Positions 62,236 to 64,000 of a DNA stretch of 64,000 nt are shown one piece after another; position 1 is the stretch's first letter, and every line of letters starts with the position of its first letter. The translations under genes and the position numbers were made by a program. This DNA is from Paenibacillus pectinilyticus (GTDB lineage Bacteria; Bacillota; Bacilli; Paenibacillales; NBRC-103111): NCBI RefSeq assembly GCF_001700435.1, contig NZ_LYPC01000011.1:372001-436000 (forward strand), read 5' to 3'. The notes under the pieces are model-generated. The model worked only from the letters and a program-made list of their open reading frames with translations. It ran no database searches and had not been told where the DNA came from.

Positions 62236-63609
62236 TCAATACTGCCCGGCTGCTGCTTCTTGATGACTGCGATCCATATTCACGAATTTATTGAATTGTT
62301 TTAAGAAGGCCAGCTCGACGGTGCCTACTGGACCATTCCGCTGTTTGGCAATAATAATCTCGATAATGTTCTTCTTCTCGGATTCTTTATCGTAGTAATC
62401 GTCCCGGTAAAGGAACGCTACGATGTCGGCATCTTGCTCGATGGAACCCGATTCCCGAAGATCTGACATCATCGGACGCTTGTCCTGCCGCTGCTCAACG
62501 CCCCGGCTCAGCTGCGAGAGCGCGATAACCGGTACATTCAGCTCACGGGCAATCTGCTTCAGCGTACGAGAGATCTCAGAGACCTCCTGCTGACGATTGT
62601 CGCCGCCTTTACCCCCACGGCCAGCAATTAGCTGCAAGTAGTCGATGAGGATCATGCCGAGCCCTTTTTCCTGCTGTAGACGACGGCACTTCGCCCGGAT
62701 ATCCGCGACCGTAATCGTCGGGGTATCATCGATATAGATGTTCGCCTCGGATAAGGCACCGATCGCCATCGTCAGCTTCTCCCAGTCGTCGCCTTCGAGA
62801 TACCCCGTCCGCATACGGTTCGCATCGACGTTGGCCTCGGCGCAGATCATACGTTGGACGAGCTGCGCGGCCCCCATCTCGAGCGAGAAGATCGCGACGG
62901 TCTCTTTGGCCCGAACGCCGACATTCTGCGCCACATTCAGAGCAAATGCGGTTTTACCAACAGAAGGTCGAGCGGCCAAAATAACTAAGTCAGAACGCTG
63001 GAAGCCGGACGTCATCTTGTCCAAGTCAATGAATCCTGATGGGATTCCCGTTGACCCGCCCTTGTTCGAGTAGAGGTTTTCAACCTTCTCGAACACTTCC
63101 ATGAGCACGTCGCGGATGACGACGAAGCCGCTGGAGCTCCGGCGCTGCGAGATCTCAAGGATCTTCGCCTCCGCCTCACTGAGCATCGCCCCGACATCAT
63201 CCTCATTGGCGTAGCCATTGGTGACGATCTGGGTCGCGGTGCGAATCAAACGGCGAAGCATCGACTTCTCCTCGACAATCGCCGCGTAGTAGTCGATATT
63301 CGCTGCGGTAGGTACCGCATTCGCCAGCTCAGAAAGATACGTTACGCCGCCGATTTCCTCAAGCTGCTGCTTGTTCTGAAGAAGCGCCGTCAATGTAATC
63401 AGATCGACTGGCTCTTGATCCTCGGCGAGTTCCACAATCGCCTCGAAAATCCGCTGATGCGTGCCGCGATAGAAATCATCGCTTGTAATCCGCTCCATCG
63501 CGGTAATTAAAGCTTCACCGTTAATCAGGATCGCACCTAAGACGGCTTGCTCCGCTTCTATATTTTGCGGCGGTACGCGATCCACAAACATATTATCTCC
63601 GTTGCTCAT
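62236..63609 (-). CDS. dnaB: Replicative DNA helicase (DnaB; called DnaC in Bacillus)
   Basis: 457 aa from ATG 63609. N-terminal DnaB domain (PQNIEAEQAVLGAILI), then a RecA-like hexamer motor with Walker A AARPSVGKTAFAL (about 205-217), IFSLEMGAAQL, DYLQLI and the SGSIEQDADIV and GPVGTVELAF motifs. It unwinds DNA ahead of the replication fork. rplI lies just upstream on the same strand, as is usual in Bacillales. Confidence 0.97.
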   Translation of the reverse strand: MSNGDNMFVDRVPPQNIEAEQAVLGAILINGEALITAMERITSDDFYRGTHQRIFEAIVELAEDQEPVDLITLTALLQNKQQLEEIGGVTYLSELANAVPTAANIDYYAAIVEEKSMLRRLIRTATQIVTNGYANEDDVGAMLSEAEAKILEISQRRSSSGFVVIRDVLMEVFEKVENLYSNKGGSTGIPSGFIDLDKMTSGFQRSDLVILAARPSVGKTAFALNVAQNVGVRAKETVAIFSLEMGAAQLVQRMICAEANVDANRMRTGYLEGDDWEKLTMAIGALSEANIYIDDTPTITVADIRAKCRRLQQEKGLGMILIDYLQLIAGRGGKGGDNRQQEVSEISRTLKQIARELNVPVIALSQLSRGVEQRQDKRPMMSDLRESGSIEQDADIVAFLYRDDYYDKESEKKNIIEIIIAKQRNGPVGTVELAFLKQFNKFVNMDRSHQEAAAGQY

Positions 63610-63679
63610 GCTACTGTACCCGCCTTTCATTTCTGCTTAATAGGTTCATATATGTGCCAATTATTGTGTCTACAAGAGA

Positions 63680-63704
63680 CAAGAGCCCCAGACTGGGACT
63701 CTTG
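63680..63704 (-). terminator. Hairpin between rplI and dnaB
   Basis: CAAGAG/CTCTTG with an inner CCC/GGG and one mismatch. There is no long T-run, so it may only weaken read-through from rplI into dnaB. Confidence 0.6.
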
Positions 63705-63727
63705 ATCTTAAAGTCTATACGTATATC

Positions 63728-64000
63728 TTACTTCTCTTCCGTTACTTGCACATTCAAGCTAGCCGTAACTTCCGCATGCAGCTTCACAGGAACCTTCGTT
63801 ACACCTAGTGTACGAATAGGCTCTTCCAACACGATTTTACGCTTATCGATCACGATCTTATATTGTTTCTCAAGCACTTCTGCGATTTGTTTACTAGGAA
63901 TAGCTCCGAATAAACGTCCACCCTCGCCAGACTTCGCTTTAATTTGAACGGTCATTTCGCCAAGCTTCTCACCTAGTGCCTGTGCGTCAGCCTTCTCTTG
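63728..64000 (-). CDS. rplI: Ribosomal protein L9 (C-terminal part, cut by window edge)
   Basis: The frame runs off the window; 90 residues remain, from [15 protein letters not shown] through the C-terminal domain [20 protein letters not shown] to a TAA at 63728. [17 protein letters not shown] is diagnostic of L9, which binds 23S rRNA on the 50S subunit. Confidence 0.95.
   Translation of the reverse strand, partial: QEKADAQALGEKLGEMTVQIKAKSGEGGRLFGAIPSKQIAEVLEKQYKIVIDKRKIVLEEPIRTLGVTKVPVKLHAEVTASLNVQVTEEK

Noticed and set aside
1..64000. Insertion sequences, prophage, tRNA or rRNA genes
   Set aside because: No transposase, integrase, phage structural gene, or tRNA/rRNA-like sequence was recognised by reading; a dedicated tRNA scan was not possible here.

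Overview
The window looks like a chromosomal segment of a motile, spore-forming Firmicute of the Paenibacillus type. The right third carries the conserved block rplI-dnaB-purA-walRKHIJ-htrA-(CxxH/CxxC)-rlmH, normally found near the replication origin of Bacillales. Codon use, strong GGAGG ribosome sites, TTG starts, a long flagellin gene, and NucB and Spo0A-type boxes fit the same group. This is inferred from gene content; no rRNA or tRNA gene is present to confirm it.

Layout. 1-2461: 5' part of a large degenerate-kinase/AAA ATPase (minus strand, cut by the window edge). 2462-5643: flagellar island with a sigma-D-like promoter, a string of hairpins with GGA in the loop, csrA (59 aa) and a very long flagellin gene. 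fliW is not next to csrA. 5688-10161: beta-helix protein, DoxX/HxlR pair, isochorismatase/TetR pair, a small Sm-like protein, and a NucB operon behind Spo0A-type boxes. 10380-17916: HD-GYP phosphodiesterase, metE, a LysR regulator and an unusual UvrA-like ABC protein. 18111-25214: four small regulator cassettes (MerR/SDR, MFS/TetR, methyltransferase, TetR/SDR/SDR), several with clear palindromic operators. 25272-30159: nucleoside salvage operon deoD-nupC-deoB and an Mga-like regulator. 30260-34920: glycosyltransferase plus PIG-L deacetylase, ABC-F ATPase, APH(3')-type kinase and a small membrane protein. 35140-41121: a broken SRPBCC gene, then glpP followed by an ABC importer, metallophosphoesterase and HAD phosphatase behind a leader terminator, suggesting GlpP antitermination of glycerophosphodiester or glycerol-3-phosphate uptake. 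41635-46502: SDR/TetR, rlmH and nucleobase permease/LysR. 46643-49950: helD, a possible small RNA, and two adjoining tandem-repeat arrays. 50011-64000: CxxH/CxxC protein, htrA, the wal operon, an M23 peptidase, purA behind a PurBox pair, dnaB and the 3' end of rplI.

The most novel signal is around csrA. On the sense strand there are five perfect or near-perfect hairpins that each present GGA in the loop. Three of them lie in a roughly 210-nt stretch that starts at a sigma-D-like promoter and ends at a terminator-like inverted repeat just before csrA. This could be a CsrB-like RNA that titrates CsrA, or a CsrA-autoregulated leader. Other points worth checking are the deoD product lacking both catalytic residues known from E. 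coli PNP, the GlpP-type leader before a transporter operon, a UvrA-like protein without room for the UvrB-binding region but with extra CxxC pairs, and the 51/52-bp repeat arrays.
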